A stretch of 64,000 bases of DNA from Mycolicibacterium nivoides (GCF_003855255.1 NZ_CP034072.1:4001485-4065484), one strand, 5' to 3'. Positions 1-9,022 are shown, counted from the stretch's first letter. Notes: generated by a model not told the origin, from the sequence alone. Numbers and translations are program-made.

Positions 1-255
1 TTTCTTGCGGCCGAACTTGTCGCCGTAGTGACCGAACACGATGCCGCCCAGGGGGCGGGCCAGGAAGCCGATGGCGTAGGTACCGAAGGCCGCCATGATG
101 GTGTCCAGGTCATTGCCGCCCTGCGGGAAGAACAACTTGTTGAACACCAGCGTGGCGGCGGTTCCGTACAGGAAGAACTCGTACCACTCGACCACCGTGC
201 CCGCCATCGATGCGGCGACGACACGGCGCAGACCGGTCATATTGGGCGCGCTCAT
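1..255 (-). CDS. MFS transporter of the metabolite:H+ symporter type, N-terminal part only
   Basis: The reverse strand reads an open frame from the ATG at 255 to the window edge (85 codons). It begins with a short cytoplasmic stretch followed by the motif [18 protein letters not shown], typical of the first membrane segment of proline/betaine- and shikimate-type MHS symporters. It ends in the loop 2-3 signature, seen as [11 protein letters not shown], which matches the family pattern GxLxDRxGRR/K. It would carry an organic acid or zwitterion across the inner membrane with protons. It diverges from the LysR gene at 374, which may regulate it. The C-terminal four fifths lie outside the window, so the substrate cannot be guessed. 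Confidence 0.85.
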   Translation of the reverse strand, partial: MSAPNMTGLRRVVAASMAGTVVEWYEFFLYGTAATLVFNKLFFPQGGNDLDTIMAAFGTYAIGFLARPLGGIVFGHYGDKFGRKK

Positions 256-373
256 CCGCGGCTCTCCTCATTGCTCATTACTGTGATGCCCCTTACAGCT
301 TTCGTGAGTATTCATGCACGCCGAACTCGCCGCAATGGGTAAAACCGCACGAGCAGTCTGCAAAAATGCAGAA

Positions 374-1285
374 ATGGACGGTCCGCAACGCTCCGGGCGC
401 CCCAGCGCGGACGATCTGCTCGTGCTGCTCGCGGTCGGCCGGTCCGGCCGCTACACCGCCGCGGCCGATGAGCTGGGCATCAACCACACCACGATCTCGC
501 GGCGTATCGCCGCGTTGGAGCAGGCCATCGGGGGCCGGGTACTGACCCGGGCCGGCGGCGGCTGGGAACTCACCGACCTCGGCCGCGAGGCGCTGGCCGC
601 CGCCGAGGCCGTCGAGTCCGCGGTATCCACCCTGAGTACCACCGGCGCCCGGCAACTCGAGGGCGTGGTCCGGGTCTCGGCGACGGACGGCTTCAGCGCC
701 TACATCGCCGCCCCCGCGGCGGCCCAGGTGCAACGCCGTCACCCTCGCCTGACCGTCGAGATCGTGACCGCCACCCGCCGCGCTTCTCAACAGCGGTCGA
801 GCCTGGACCTCGAGATCGTGGTGGGAGCGCCCCAGGTACGACGAGCCGAGGCGATCCGCCTCGGTGACTACTGCCTTGGCCTGTACGGCGCGCGCTCCTA
901 TCTCGCCGAACACGGCACCCCGTCCGGCATCGCGGACCTGGCCCGATTTCCGTTGGTCTACTTCATCGATTCGATGTTGCAGGTCGATGACCTCGACATG
1001 GCCACCAGCTTTGCGCCGGCCATGCGCGAATCCGTGACGTCCACCAACGTTTTCGTTCACGTCGAGGCCACCCGCGCCGCTGCGGGGCTGGGGCTGCTTC
1101 CGTGTTTCATGGCCGACCGGCACGAGGATCTGGTTCGGGTGCTGCCCACAGAACTGACGGTTCGGTTGAGCTACTGGCTGGTGGCCCGGGCCGAGACGCT
1201 GCGCCGCCCGGTGGTGGCCGCCGTGGTCAAGGCGATCCAGGATCGGATGGCCGACCAACACGATGTGCTGCTCGGCATTCGCTGA
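374..1285 (+). CDS. LysR-family transcriptional regulator
   Basis: The N-terminus carries a winged helix-turn-helix (TAAADELGINHTTISRRIAA, about residues 26-45) followed by a LysR-type effector-binding domain to residue 303. Length is normal for the family. I chose the ATG at 374 because it leaves the usual short lead before the HTH; an in-frame ATG at 314 would add 20 unconserved residues. The gene is divergent from the MFS transporter, a standard arrangement for a LysR regulator and its target. The inducer is unknown. The alpha/beta hydrolase downstream starts about 50 bp later and may be co-transcribed. Confidence 0.85.
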   Translation: MDGPQRSGRPSADDLLVLLAVGRSGRYTAAADELGINHTTISRRIAALEQAIGGRVLTRAGGGWELTDLGREALAAAEAVESAVSTLSTTGARQLEGVVRVSATDGFSAYIAAPAAAQVQRRHPRLTVEIVTATRRASQQRSSLDLEIVVGAPQVRRAEAIRLGDYCLGLYGARSYLAEHGTPSGIADLARFPLVYFIDSMLQVDDLDMATSFAPAMRESVTSTNVFVHVEATRAAAGLGLLPCFMADRHEDLVRVLPTELTVRLSYWLVARAETLRRPVVAAVVKAIQDRMADQHDVLLGIR

Positions 1286-1338
1286 ACCGATGAGAAGAAT
1301 GCTTGCGGTCCGGCCCCGATATTGCTGCAGTGAGCGGT

Positions 1339-2109
1339 ATGCCATTCATCGAGCACGAACGCGGCCGCGCCTACTACCGGCACTGGGCCGCAGCGGAACC
1401 CCGCGCAGCCGTCGTCTTCCTGCACGGGTTCGGTGAACACACCGGGGTCTACCACCGGTATGGTTTCGCGCTCAATGCCGCGGGCATCGACCTGTGGGCG
1501 GTCGATCAGTTCGGGCACGGACTGACTCCGGGCACCCGGGGCGACTTCGGCAGCATCGAGGACAGTTGGGCACTGGCGGAGGCACTGACCACCCTCGCCG
1601 AGCAAGAGAGCGCCGGCATACCGCTGGTGGCACAAGGACATTCGTTCGGCTCGGTGGTGACCCTGTTCCGGCTGCTCGGTGCACCCGACCGGTATCGGGC
1701 CGGCATCATCTCCGGCGCTCCGTTGGTGCCGATCCCCGAGATGCTCGATGCGGACACCGAATTGGACCTGGACCCCACCTGGCTCTCGTCCGACCCGTTC
1801 TACCTCGACGCCCTGGAGAACGATCCACTGGCCTTCGTCGACGCCGATGGAGCCGCGCTCACCCGCGAGCTGGACCGGGCCTGGGACCGGTTCGGTGCCG
1901 AACTGCCCAAGCTGACCGTGCCGACCCTGGCCCTGCACGGTTCTGCCGACGTCATCGCCCCGATCGGTGCGGTGAAGGCCTACTCCGAACAGATAGAAGC
2001 ATTGCAGTTCAAGGAATTTCCGGGTGGGCGCCACGACATCCTCAACGAGTCCGCGCACCGCGAGGTCGCCGTGGACATCGTGGAGTTCATCGGCGCTCAC
2101 ATCGGCTAG
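1339..2109 (+). CDS. Alpha/beta hydrolase, monoacylglycerol lipase-like
   Basis: A serine hydrolase of about 256 residues. Visible family landmarks are the oxyanion loop FLHGFGEHTGVYHRYG near the start, the nucleophile elbow GHSFGS, the acid-loop region LALHGSADVIAP and the catalytic histidine in GGRHDILNE. The HGxGEH pattern and overall layout match monoacylglycerol lipase / lysophospholipase-type hydrolases (Hydrolase_4), which would release fatty acids from monoglycerides in the cytoplasm or at the membrane. No signal peptide is visible. A GTG at 1330 is an alternative start. The last four bases overlap the convergent TetR gene. Confidence 0.8.
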   Translation: MPFIEHERGRAYYRHWAAAEPRAAVVFLHGFGEHTGVYHRYGFALNAAGIDLWAVDQFGHGLTPGTRGDFGSIEDSWALAEALTTLAEQESAGIPLVAQGHSFGSVVTLFRLLGAPDRYRAGIISGAPLVPIPEMLDADTELDLDPTWLSSDPFYLDALENDPLAFVDADGAALTRELDRAWDRFGAELPKLTVPTLALHGSADVIAPIGAVKAYSEQIEALQFKEFPGGRHDILNESAHREVAVDIVEFIGAHIG

Positions 2110-2666
2110 CGCGCAGCCTCATACCCCGCCGTGAGCCAGTAGATGGTCCGATCGAGGCTGGGCAGGATCTCGGTGATGGCGATCTCGCCCGCGGTGAAGC
2201 GGCCGACCAGACCGAACACCAGGCTGGTCACGATGGTGTCGAGATCGTGGACGAATGCCTCGTCCACCCCGGTCAGGATGGACCGACCCGTGGGTACGAC
2301 GATATCGAGGCCCCGGCGCACCAGGCGGTCCCCGCCCGGCGCCGCCCTGGCCCGCGAGTAGGCCCTGAGCATGTCGGGGTGCTTCTCCCACGGCTCGAAG
2401 ATGGTGCGGAACATCCGCATCAGCGCCTCGTAGAGGGACTCCTCCGACTCACGCACCTGCCCGGCCACTCCCGAGTACCGGTTCTCGGCCATCCAGGAAT
2501 CCAGCGCGGCCAGGATCAACTCGTCGCGCGTGGCGTAACGCTTGTAGATCGTGGCCAGTGAGGTCTTGGCCCGGCGTGCCACCTCACGCAGTTGCACCCC
2601 TTCATAGCCCTCGGTCTCAAGGAGGTCCACGACGATGTCGAGGACCCGATCACGTTCAGCTGCCAC
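2106..2666 (-). CDS. TetR-family transcriptional regulator
   Basis: A 186-residue protein with an N-terminal TetR helix-turn-helix (VQLREVARRAKTSLATIYKR, about residues 20-39), then a helical ligand-binding domain with no recognisable ligand signature. It starts at a GTG at 2666 and is divergent from the SDR operon beginning at 2752. Two adjacent inverted repeats in the 85-bp gap (2693-2705 and 2713-2729) are its probable operators. It most likely represses the mycofactocin-linked SDR/ALDH operon; the inducer would be that pathway's substrate. This assignment is from position, not from homology to a characterised regulator. Confidence 0.85.
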   Translation of the reverse strand: MAAERDRVLDIVVDLLETEGYEGVQLREVARRAKTSLATIYKRYATRDELILAALDSWMAENRYSGVAGQVRESEESLYEALMRMFRTIFEPWEKHPDMLRAYSRARAAPGGDRLVRRGLDIVVPTGRSILTGVDEAFVHDLDTIVTSLVFGLVGRFTAGEIAITEILPSLDRTIYWLTAGYEAAR

Positions 2667-2692
2667 TTTGAGAACACCCTTGCCGCCGGAGA

Positions 2693-2729
2693 GTAACCAC
2701 GTTACCGTACCGCTGTAACACGGTTACAG
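2693..2729. promoter_or_regulatory. Tandem inverted-repeat operators between TetR and SDR operon
   Basis: Two perfect palindromes sit side by side: GTAAC-CAC-GTTAC at 2693-2705 and CTGTAAC-ACG-GTTACAG at 2713-2729. Their centres are 22 bp apart, about two helical turns, so two TetR dimers could bind the same DNA face. They share the half-site GTAAC. The site lies 27 bp upstream of the TetR start and 23 bp upstream of the SDR start, so one regulator could control both directions. Function is inferred. Confidence 0.65.
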
Positions 2730-2751
2730 CCATTCGGCGAAGCGAGGATCA

Positions 2752-3582
2752 ATGGGAAATCTGGACGGAAAAGTCGCCTTCATCACCGGGGTAGCCCGAG
2801 GTCAGGGGCGCAGTCATGCGGTGACACTCGCCGGTGAAGGCGCTGCCGTCATCGGTGTGGACATCTGCGCCGACATCCCATCGAACGGGTATCCGATGGC
2901 CAGCCGCGACGAGCTCGACGAGACGGTCGCCCTCGTCGAGGCAGCGGGCGGCAAGATGGTCGCCGCCGTCGCCGACGTCCGCGATTTCCATGCGCTCAAA
3001 GCCGCACTCGACGCGGGCGTCGAGCAGTTCGGGCGCCTGGACATCGTGCTCGCCAACGCGGGCATCGCCACGATGGCATTCCGCGAGCTGACCATCGAAG
3101 AAGACCTCGATATGTGGAACGACGTGATCGACGTCAACCTCGTCGGCTCGTTTCACACCGCCAAGGCCGCGATCCCCCACTTGATCGAGGGCGGGCGCGG
3201 TGGATCGATCGTCTTCACCAGTTCGACCGCCGGACTGCGCGGCTTCGGTGGGCTCCAGGGCGGAGGCCTGGGCTACGCGGCATCCAAGCACGGCATCGTC
3301 GGGCTGATGCGCACCCTGTCCAATGCCCTTGCCCCACACAGCATCAGGGTCAACTCGGTGCATCCCACCGCGGTCAACACCATGATGGCGGTCAACCCGG
3401 CGATGACGGCGTTCCTGGAGAACTACCCCGACGGCGGTCCACATCTGCAGAACCCGATGCCGGTGTCATTGCTGGAGCCGCAGGACATCAGCGCGACCAT
3501 CAGCTACCTGGTGTCCGACGCTGCCCGCTACGTCACCGGAGTCACCCTCCCCGTCGACGCCGGCTTCACGAACAAACTCTGA
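2752..3582 (+). CDS. Mycofactocin-coupled SDR family oxidoreductase
   Basis: A 276-residue short-chain dehydrogenase. The nucleotide-binding start is FITGVARGQGRSHAVTLA; the RGQGRSHA form is the hallmark of the mycofactocin-dependent SDR group, which keeps its NAD bound and passes electrons to the peptide-derived cofactor mycofactocin. Catalytic Ser and the YAASK motif are present (GLGYAASKHGIVGLM), and the family's extra segment between the first two beta strands is visible. It probably oxidises an alcohol to a ketone or aldehyde. First gene of an operon with a second SDR, a CMD-like protein and an aldehyde dehydrogenase; its TGA overlaps the next ATG. Confidence 0.88.
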   Translation: MGNLDGKVAFITGVARGQGRSHAVTLAGEGAAVIGVDICADIPSNGYPMASRDELDETVALVEAAGGKMVAAVADVRDFHALKAALDAGVEQFGRLDIVLANAGIATMAFRELTIEEDLDMWNDVIDVNLVGSFHTAKAAIPHLIEGGRGGSIVFTSSTAGLRGFGGLQGGGLGYAASKHGIVGLMRTLSNALAPHSIRVNSVHPTAVNTMMAVNPAMTAFLENYPDGGPHLQNPMPVSLLEPQDISATISYLVSDAARYVTGVTLPVDAGFTNKL

Positions 3583-4382
3583 TGGGGCGGGTCACCGGCA
3601 AGCGCGTGCTGATCACCGGCGCAGCACGTGGCATGGGCCGAAGCCATGCCGTACGCCTCGCCGAGGAAGGCGCCGACCTTATCCTCATCGACATCTGCGA
3701 ATCGCTGCCGGAGGTGGAATATCCCCTGGCCACCCGCGACGATCTCGACGAAACCGCCAGCCTGGTCAGGGAACTCGGCCGTCAGGCGCTGACCTATGTG
3801 GTCGACGTGCGCGACGGTGCGGCATTGAGCGCCGTGGTCGCCGAGGGAGTGGCCGTGCTCGGCGGTCTGGAGGCCTCGGTTGCCAACGCCGGGGTGCTGA
3901 CCGCGGGCACCTGGGACACCACCACCGCGGAGCAGTGGCGCACCGTCGTGGACGTGAACCTGATCGGCACCTGGAACACCTGCGCAGCCGCACTGCCGCA
4001 TCTGGTGGAACGCGGCGGCAGCCTGATCAATGTCAGTTCGGTGGCGGGGCTCAAGGGTTCACCGCTGCACACGCCCTACACGGCATCCAAACACGGTGTG
4101 GTCGGCCTCAGCCGTGCCCTGGCCAATGAGCTTGCCGCGGTGAACGTTCGGGTCAACACCGTGCATCCCACGGGAGTCGCCACCGGGTTGCGGCCGGACA
4201 GCCTGCACACCCTGCTCCACGAGACTCGTCAAGACCTGGGTCCGATCTTCCAGAATGCGCTGCCGATCCAGATGACCGAGGCGCTGGACATCAGCAATGC
4301 GGTGCTTTTCCTGATCTCCGACGAAGCCCGGCACGTCACCGGCCTGGAGTTCAAGATCGACGCCGGGGTGACGATCCGATGA
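3582..4382 (+). CDS. Mycofactocin-coupled SDR family oxidoreductase, second copy
   Basis: A 266-residue paralogue of the preceding gene, starting at an ATG that overlaps its stop codon (TGATG), which implies translational coupling. It has ITGAARGMGRSHAVRLA as nucleotide-binding motif, an NAG motif (ASVANAGV) and the catalytic PYTASKHGVVGL. It belongs to the same mycofactocin-coupled group. Having two such enzymes in one operon suggests either two successive alcohol oxidations or two substrate stereoisomers. The stop overlaps the start of the following CMD-like gene by four bases. Confidence 0.87.
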   Translation: MGRVTGKRVLITGAARGMGRSHAVRLAEEGADLILIDICESLPEVEYPLATRDDLDETASLVRELGRQALTYVVDVRDGAALSAVVAEGVAVLGGLEASVANAGVLTAGTWDTTTAEQWRTVVDVNLIGTWNTCAAALPHLVERGGSLINVSSVAGLKGSPLHTPYTASKHGVVGLSRALANELAAVNVRVNTVHPTGVATGLRPDSLHTLLHETRQDLGPIFQNALPIQMTEALDISNAVLFLISDEARHVTGLEFKIDAGVTIR

Positions 4383-5176
4383 CCGCATCCGACACCCGGG
4401 CCGAGCGCGGCAGGCGCGAATTCGCCGAGGTGATGACGTTCACGGCCCCCGAGGACGATTCTCCTGCGACCGCCAACCTCATCGACTTCGTGTTCGCCGA
4501 GGTATGGCCGCGGGCCGCCTTGAGCCGCCGGGATCGGCGATTCGTCACGCTGCCGTGCGTCGCGGCGGCCGATGCCGACGGGCCGTTGCGCGACCACGTG
4601 TACGCCGCACTCAACAGCGGCGATGTCTCCATCGTCGAAATGAGGGAAACCGTCCTGCATTTCGCGGTGTACGCCGGCTGGCCCAAGGCCTCTAGGTTCA
4701 ACGGCGTGGTGGACGAGCAATGGGAGCGCATTCACCACGAACGCGGTCTCACGCCGCCGGCACCGAGTCCGCTCCTGCCGCTGACCACACCGAGTGATCC
4801 AGAGGACCGCTTGGCCTGCGGCGAGCAGTCCTTCCGGGACGTCAACTGCATGCCATACACGCCGATTCGGGACAATCCCTTCTCAGGTGCCGGCATCCTC
4901 AACTTCGTCTTCGGGGAGATGTGGCTGCGCCCCGGACTCGGGATGAAGGAACGTCGACTGGTAACGGTGGCCTGTGTGGCGTTTCAGGACGCGCCCATTC
5001 CAATCGTCAGCCACGTCTACGCCGCGCTCAAGAGTCGCGACGTGTCTTTCAAGGAAATGGACGAACTGGCATTGCATTTCGCGGCCTATTACGGATGGCC
5101 CAAGGCCTCGCACCTGAACCAGGTGATCGGAGAGCAGAAGCAGCGGGTGTTGCAGGAATGGGAAGCCGAAGCGTGA
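4379..5176 (+). CDS. Tandem-domain carboxymuconolactone decarboxylase-like protein
   Basis: A 265-residue protein made of two similar halves. Residues about 14-120 and 158-260 each repeat the same pattern: a FVFxEVW/FVFGEMW segment, V-T-x-x-C-V, then HVYAALxSxDVSxxEM and HFAxYxGWPKAS. This is the AhpD/CMD fold. Each half has a single Cys rather than the CxxC pair of the peroxidase-type members, so it resembles gamma-carboxymuconolactone decarboxylase more than AhpD. Its role here could be a ring-opening, decarboxylation or lactone step next to the SDR and ALDH enzymes. Gene overlaps both neighbours by four bases. Confidence 0.8.
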   Translation: MTASDTRAERGRREFAEVMTFTAPEDDSPATANLIDFVFAEVWPRAALSRRDRRFVTLPCVAAADADGPLRDHVYAALNSGDVSIVEMRETVLHFAVYAGWPKASRFNGVVDEQWERIHHERGLTPPAPSPLLPLTTPSDPEDRLACGEQSFRDVNCMPYTPIRDNPFSGAGILNFVFGEMWLRPGLGMKERRLVTVACVAFQDAPIPIVSHVYAALKSRDVSFKEMDELALHFAAYYGWPKASHLNQVIGEQKQRVLQEWEAEA

Positions 5177-6549
5177 TCTTCGAGCACATCTACCCGGCCA
5201 CCGGCCAACCGAACGGAACCGTAGCGCTGGCCGGTGCCAGCGAGATCGACAACGCGGTGCAAGCGGCGACCAAGGCGCAGCGGCAATGGGTCTCGCTCAC
5301 CGCCGACCGGCGCCGGGACCTGCTGATCGACCTGGCCGACGTCGTGCACGAGCACCTCGACGAGCTCGCGAAACTCAACGTGGCCGACTACGCGGTGCCG
5401 ATCTCGTTCGCGGGCACCGCAGTCCTCCTCGAAGGGTTCCTGCGACATTTCGCGGGCTACGCCGACAAACCGCACGGGGTGACGACTCCAGTCAGCGGGT
5501 CGTTCGACATCAACCTCGTCGAACGCGAGCCGTACGGCGTCGTCGGCGTCATCACGCCGTGGAACGGCGCCCTGGTCGTCACCGGATCGTGTGTCGCCCC
5601 GGCCCTGGCAGCCGGCAACGCCGTCGTCCTCAAACCCTCGGAACTCGCCCCGTTCGCGGCGCTGCGTTTCGGCGAGCTGTGCGTCGAGGCGGGATTGCCC
5701 GAGGGCCTGGTGGCCGTCGTCCCAGCCGATGCCGATGGTGGCGACGCCCTGGTGCGTCATCGAGGTATCGGCAAGATCGCCTTCACCGGCGGTGGGGTGA
5801 CAGCACGCAAGGTGCTGCAAGCTGCCGCAACGAATCTGACGCCGGTGGTCACCGAGCTGGGCGGCAAATCAGCCAACATCATCTTCGCCGATGCCGACCT
5901 GGACCTGGCCGCATCGCTGTCGGCACATCAGGGCCCGCTCATGCAATCAGGCCAGAGCTGCGCGTGCGCGAGCCGGATACTCGTCCATGATGCGGTCTAC
6001 GACGAATTTCTCGAGAAGTTCCTCGGCATCGTCGGCGCGGCCCGCATCGGTGACCCGATGGATCCCGCGACCACGTTCGGGCCGGTGATCAGCCAGGCGG
6101 CCGCCGAGCGGATCCTGGCCGCCGTCGATACCGCCGTGTCCAGCGGGGCGGGCGAATTGTTGTTGGGCGGCAAGCGGATCGATGGCGACGGCTACTACGT
6201 CGAGCCGACCGTGTTCGGCGGCGTCGACAACGCCTCGGAACTCGCGCAGTTGGAGACCTTCGGGCCGGTGGTCTCGGTGATGAGATTCCGCGACGAGGAC
6301 GAGGCCGTGCAGATCGCCAACGACACCCCGTACGGCCTGAACGCATTTGTTCAGACGACGGATCTCAACCGCGCGCACCGAGTGGCCCGTCGACTCGAGT
6401 CCGGTTCGGTGTGGATCAACCAGTTCAGCCAGATCTCGCCGCAGGGACCGTACGGCGGCTACAAGCAGAGTGGCTCGGGCCGCACTGGCGGTATCGAAGG
6501 CCTCCACGAGTTCCAGCAGGTGAAGAACATCCGGATCGCTGTGCGCTGA
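5173..6549 (+). CDS. NAD(P)-dependent aldehyde dehydrogenase family protein
   Basis: A 458-residue aldehyde dehydrogenase. Visible are the cofactor motif GVVGVITPWNGAL, the general-base Glu in VVTELGGKSANIIF and the catalytic Cys in MQSGQSCACAS, then the conserved C-terminal GPYGGYKQSGSGR. It oxidises an aldehyde to a carboxylic acid. The start is the GTG at 5173, whose bases overlap the upstream TGA; a frame continues further 5' but lies over the CMD gene. As last gene of the operon it would take the aldehyde made by the mycofactocin-coupled SDRs to the acid, consistent with catabolism of a primary alcohol or side chain. Confidence 0.88.
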   Translation: MIFEHIYPATGQPNGTVALAGASEIDNAVQAATKAQRQWVSLTADRRRDLLIDLADVVHEHLDELAKLNVADYAVPISFAGTAVLLEGFLRHFAGYADKPHGVTTPVSGSFDINLVEREPYGVVGVITPWNGALVVTGSCVAPALAAGNAVVLKPSELAPFAALRFGELCVEAGLPEGLVAVVPADADGGDALVRHRGIGKIAFTGGGVTARKVLQAAATNLTPVVTELGGKSANIIFADADLDLAASLSAHQGPLMQSGQSCACASRILVHDAVYDEFLEKFLGIVGAARIGDPMDPATTFGPVISQAAAERILAAVDTAVSSGAGELLLGGKRIDGDGYYVEPTVFGGVDNASELAQLETFGPVVSVMRFRDEDEAVQIANDTPYGLNAFVQTTDLNRAHRVARRLESGSVWINQFSQISPQGPYGGYKQSGSGRTGGIEGLHEFQQVKNIRIAVR

Positions 6550-6633
6550 TTTCCCGGCTCCGGTTGACGTGAGCCAGACAACACTCCACAATAACCGTCA
6601 TGTTCGGTCAGAAATCCACATTGACGGTCAGCC

Positions 6634-7413
6634 GTGCTGCCGGTTGAGCGTCATGAGGCGATCGTCGAGGCGGTAGGCACCGCGCAGGCGGTCAGCACGG
6701 ACGAACTCGTCCGCCGCCTCGGGGTATCGGCCGAGACGGTCCGCCGCGACCTGGCCTTTCTCGAAGAGCGCGGAGCGTTGCGCCGGGTTCACGGCGGCGC
6801 CGCGGCGGTTGCCGACCACCGACCCATCGAGCCTCCGTACTCCGAGCGCACGATGATCCGGCACCAGGCCAAGGCCCAGCTGGCCCGGGTGGCTGCGGGA
6901 CTGCTCGAAAACGGGCAGACCGTGATCATCGACATCGGCACCACGGCCGTCGCCGTCGCCCACGCCATCCCCCGCAGCTTCACCGGCACCGTGATCACCC
7001 CTTCGCTGCCGGTCGCGATCGAGCTGGCCGACCGCCCCGGAATCCAGTTGCTGCTGGCCGGCGGACGGGTCCGGGCCGGCGACCTGGCCTGCTCGAACGC
7101 ACACACCAAGGCGTTCTTCACCGACATTTACGCCGACATCGCCCTGCTCGGCTCCGGCGGCGTGGACGCGGCGGCCGGGCTCACCGACTTCCATCTCGAC
7201 GAGATCGACGTACGCCGCACGATCATCGCCAACAGCGCGCGCAGCTACATCCTGGCCGACTCCTCCAAGCTCGGACAGGTAGCGCCCTATCGGGTGTGCG
7301 ATCTGAGCGCCGTCAACGGCCTGATCACCGACCAGAACACCGATCCGGCCGTTGCAGCGGCCTTCGAAGAGACGGGAGGTGTGGTCATGCCGGCGCGGCC
7401 GGCAAGCGCCTGA
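6634..7413 (+). CDS. DeoR/GlpR-family transcriptional regulator
   Basis: A 259-residue regulator with the DeoR-type HTH (STDELVRRLGVSAETVRRDL, residues about 21-40) followed by RRVHGGAA, the classic linker, and a DeoR C-terminal sugar-phosphate sensor domain (IDIGTTAVAVAHAI, LLLAGGRVRAGDLAC, GSGGVD). DeoR proteins normally respond to a phosphorylated sugar or polyol. It heads the permease-kinase-oxidoreductase operon, so the ligand is probably the product of that kinase. Candidate binding sequence upstream: repeated CGGTCA words and an ACCGTCA/TGACGGT inverted pair at 6594-6628. Confidence 0.87.
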   Translation: MLPVERHEAIVEAVGTAQAVSTDELVRRLGVSAETVRRDLAFLEERGALRRVHGGAAAVADHRPIEPPYSERTMIRHQAKAQLARVAAGLLENGQTVIIDIGTTAVAVAHAIPRSFTGTVITPSLPVAIELADRPGIQLLLAGGRVRAGDLACSNAHTKAFFTDIYADIALLGSGGVDAAAGLTDFHLDEIDVRRTIIANSARSYILADSSKLGQVAPYRVCDLSAVNGLITDQNTDPAVAAAFEETGGVVMPARPASA

Positions 7414-7420
7414 AACGGGT

Positions 7421-7446
7421 GCGGGCGACGTTGCAGCGTCGCCCGC
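7421..7446 (+). terminator. Perfect 10-bp stem-loop between deoR and permease
   Basis: GCGGGCGACG (7421-7430) pairs exactly with CGTCGCCCGC (7437-7446) across a 6-nt loop, starting seven bases after the DeoR stop codon. No T-run follows. It could partly terminate transcription or protect an mRNA end, letting regulator and permease genes be expressed at different levels. Confidence 0.6.
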
Positions 7447-7498
7447 GGACCGAGCCTCATCATCGCGAAACAGTCAATTTCCCTCAGAAAGCCCGATC

Positions 7499-9022
7499 AT
7501 GCCCAATTCTTCCACACCGCCCACACCACCGAGCCGCCCCGAAAACGTGTCCGCATACGGCTATACCGAGACCCTGGAACGCGGCACCGGCAAGTTCGCC
7601 TCCTTCGCCGTGGCGTTCGCATTCGTCTCGATCGCCACCGGCATCTTCACCACCTACGGCAGCGTGCTCAACAGCTCCGGCCCGATGGGCATCTGGACCT
7701 GGCCGATCGTCATCGTCGGCCAGGTGGCGGTGGCCCTGCTGCTCGGCTCGCTGGCCGCCCGCATCCCGGTGACCGGCTACGCGTACCAGTGGGTGTCGCG
7801 GCTGGCCAACCCCATCCTCGGCTGGATCACCGGGTGGATCTCGTTCACGTTCCTGGCGATCGTCGTCGTCGCGGTGGACTACACCGTGGCGGCCACCGTG
7901 GTGCCCGCATTGTTCGACTTCACCGGAACCCCGTTGACGTCATTCGAGATCACCGCCGCGGTGCTGCTGCTGCAGGCCATCTTGGTCGGACTGTCGACCA
8001 AATGGACCGAGCGGGTCAACAACTTCGCCGTCACCGCGGAGCTGATCGGGATGGTCGCCCTGGTGGTCCTGCTGTTCGTCGTGGGTGTGGTCGCCCACAA
8101 GCTGTCGGTCGGCAACCTGTTCTCCCGGGGTGACATCCCGGCCGAGGGGTACTGGAGCTTCGGGACCGCCACCTCGGTGGGCCCGTGGATGCTCGGCTTC
8201 CTGCTCGGCGCCTTCACCATCGTCGGCTTCGAGTCCGCCGCGAATCTGGCCGAGGAAACCAAGAAGCCCGAAATCGTTGTGCCGCGCGCAATGTGGCAGG
8301 CCGTGCTGGCCTCGGGCGTGCTGGGTTTCCTGTTCCTGTTGGTGGTGACCGCCGCCGTCAACGATCCGACCACGCTGGCCCAGTCGGGCACCCCGATCGC
8401 CGACGTGATCCGTGACATCCTCGGCTCCTTCGTCGGCACCGCGCTGCTGGTGCTGGTGGCGGTCGCGATCTTCGCCTGCGGCCTGGTGATCCTGATGAGC
8501 GGCGTGCGCCTGGTCTGGGCGATGTCGCGCGATCAGCGCTTCCCGGGATGGCAGTTGCTGCACAAGGTCTCGCCGCGGTTCCGCACCCCGGCCAATGCCA
8601 CCGTGTTCATGGCAGCCACCTCGGCGGTGATCCTCGGGATCTTCTCGACCAGCACCGACGCGTTGTTCAAGCTGTTCTCCGCGGCCACTCTGCTGCCCGC
8701 ATCCATCTACGCCATCACCATCGCGCTCTACATCGCGACCCGCAAGAAGCTGCCCGCCAGCGCCGGATTCAGCCTGGGCCGCTGGGAGATTCCGGTCCTG
8801 GTGATCGCCGTGGTGTGGCTGGTGTTCGAACTGTCGCTGTTCCGCGACGCGTCCTTCAAGGATCCTTGGTTGTACGTCCTGGCAATGGTGGCGATCGGTG
8901 CGGTCTACCTCGGCTACCTGCTGGTCACCCGAGGCAAGGAGGGTTTGAAGATGCCCGAGCTGGCCTCGATCGACGCCGAACTGGACCATGTCGCAGGCGA
9001 TACCGAGGACGCCGTGAAATGA
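7499..9022 (+). CDS. APC-superfamily permease (amino acid / amine type)
   Basis: A 507-residue integral membrane protein with about 12 hydrophobic segments. The N-terminal pattern GTGKFASFAVAFAFVSIATG and the helix with GFESAANLAEETKKPEIVVP (family signature G[FY]E...EE..NP.R.IP) mark it as an APC amino-acid/polyamine/choline-type transporter in the inner membrane. I chose the ATG at 7499; the frame is open further upstream but overlaps the deoR end. It overlaps the kinase gene by ATGA, so transport and phosphorylation are coupled. This partner choice is odd: GlpK-like operons usually carry a facilitator or an MFS/ABC sugar transporter. Substrate unknown. Confidence 0.88.
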   Translation: MPNSSTPPTPPSRPENVSAYGYTETLERGTGKFASFAVAFAFVSIATGIFTTYGSVLNSSGPMGIWTWPIVIVGQVAVALLLGSLAARIPVTGYAYQWVSRLANPILGWITGWISFTFLAIVVVAVDYTVAATVVPALFDFTGTPLTSFEITAAVLLLQAILVGLSTKWTERVNNFAVTAELIGMVALVVLLFVVGVVAHKLSVGNLFSRGDIPAEGYWSFGTATSVGPWMLGFLLGAFTIVGFESAANLAEETKKPEIVVPRAMWQAVLASGVLGFLFLLVVTAAVNDPTTLAQSGTPIADVIRDILGSFVGTALLVLVAVAIFACGLVILMSGVRLVWAMSRDQRFPGWQLLHKVSPRFRTPANATVFMAATSAVILGIFSTSTDALFKLFSAATLLPASIYAITIALYIATRKKLPASAGFSLGRWEIPVLVIAVVWLVFELSLFRDASFKDPWLYVLAMVAIGAVYLGYLLVTRGKEGLKMPELASIDAELDHVAGDTEDAVK

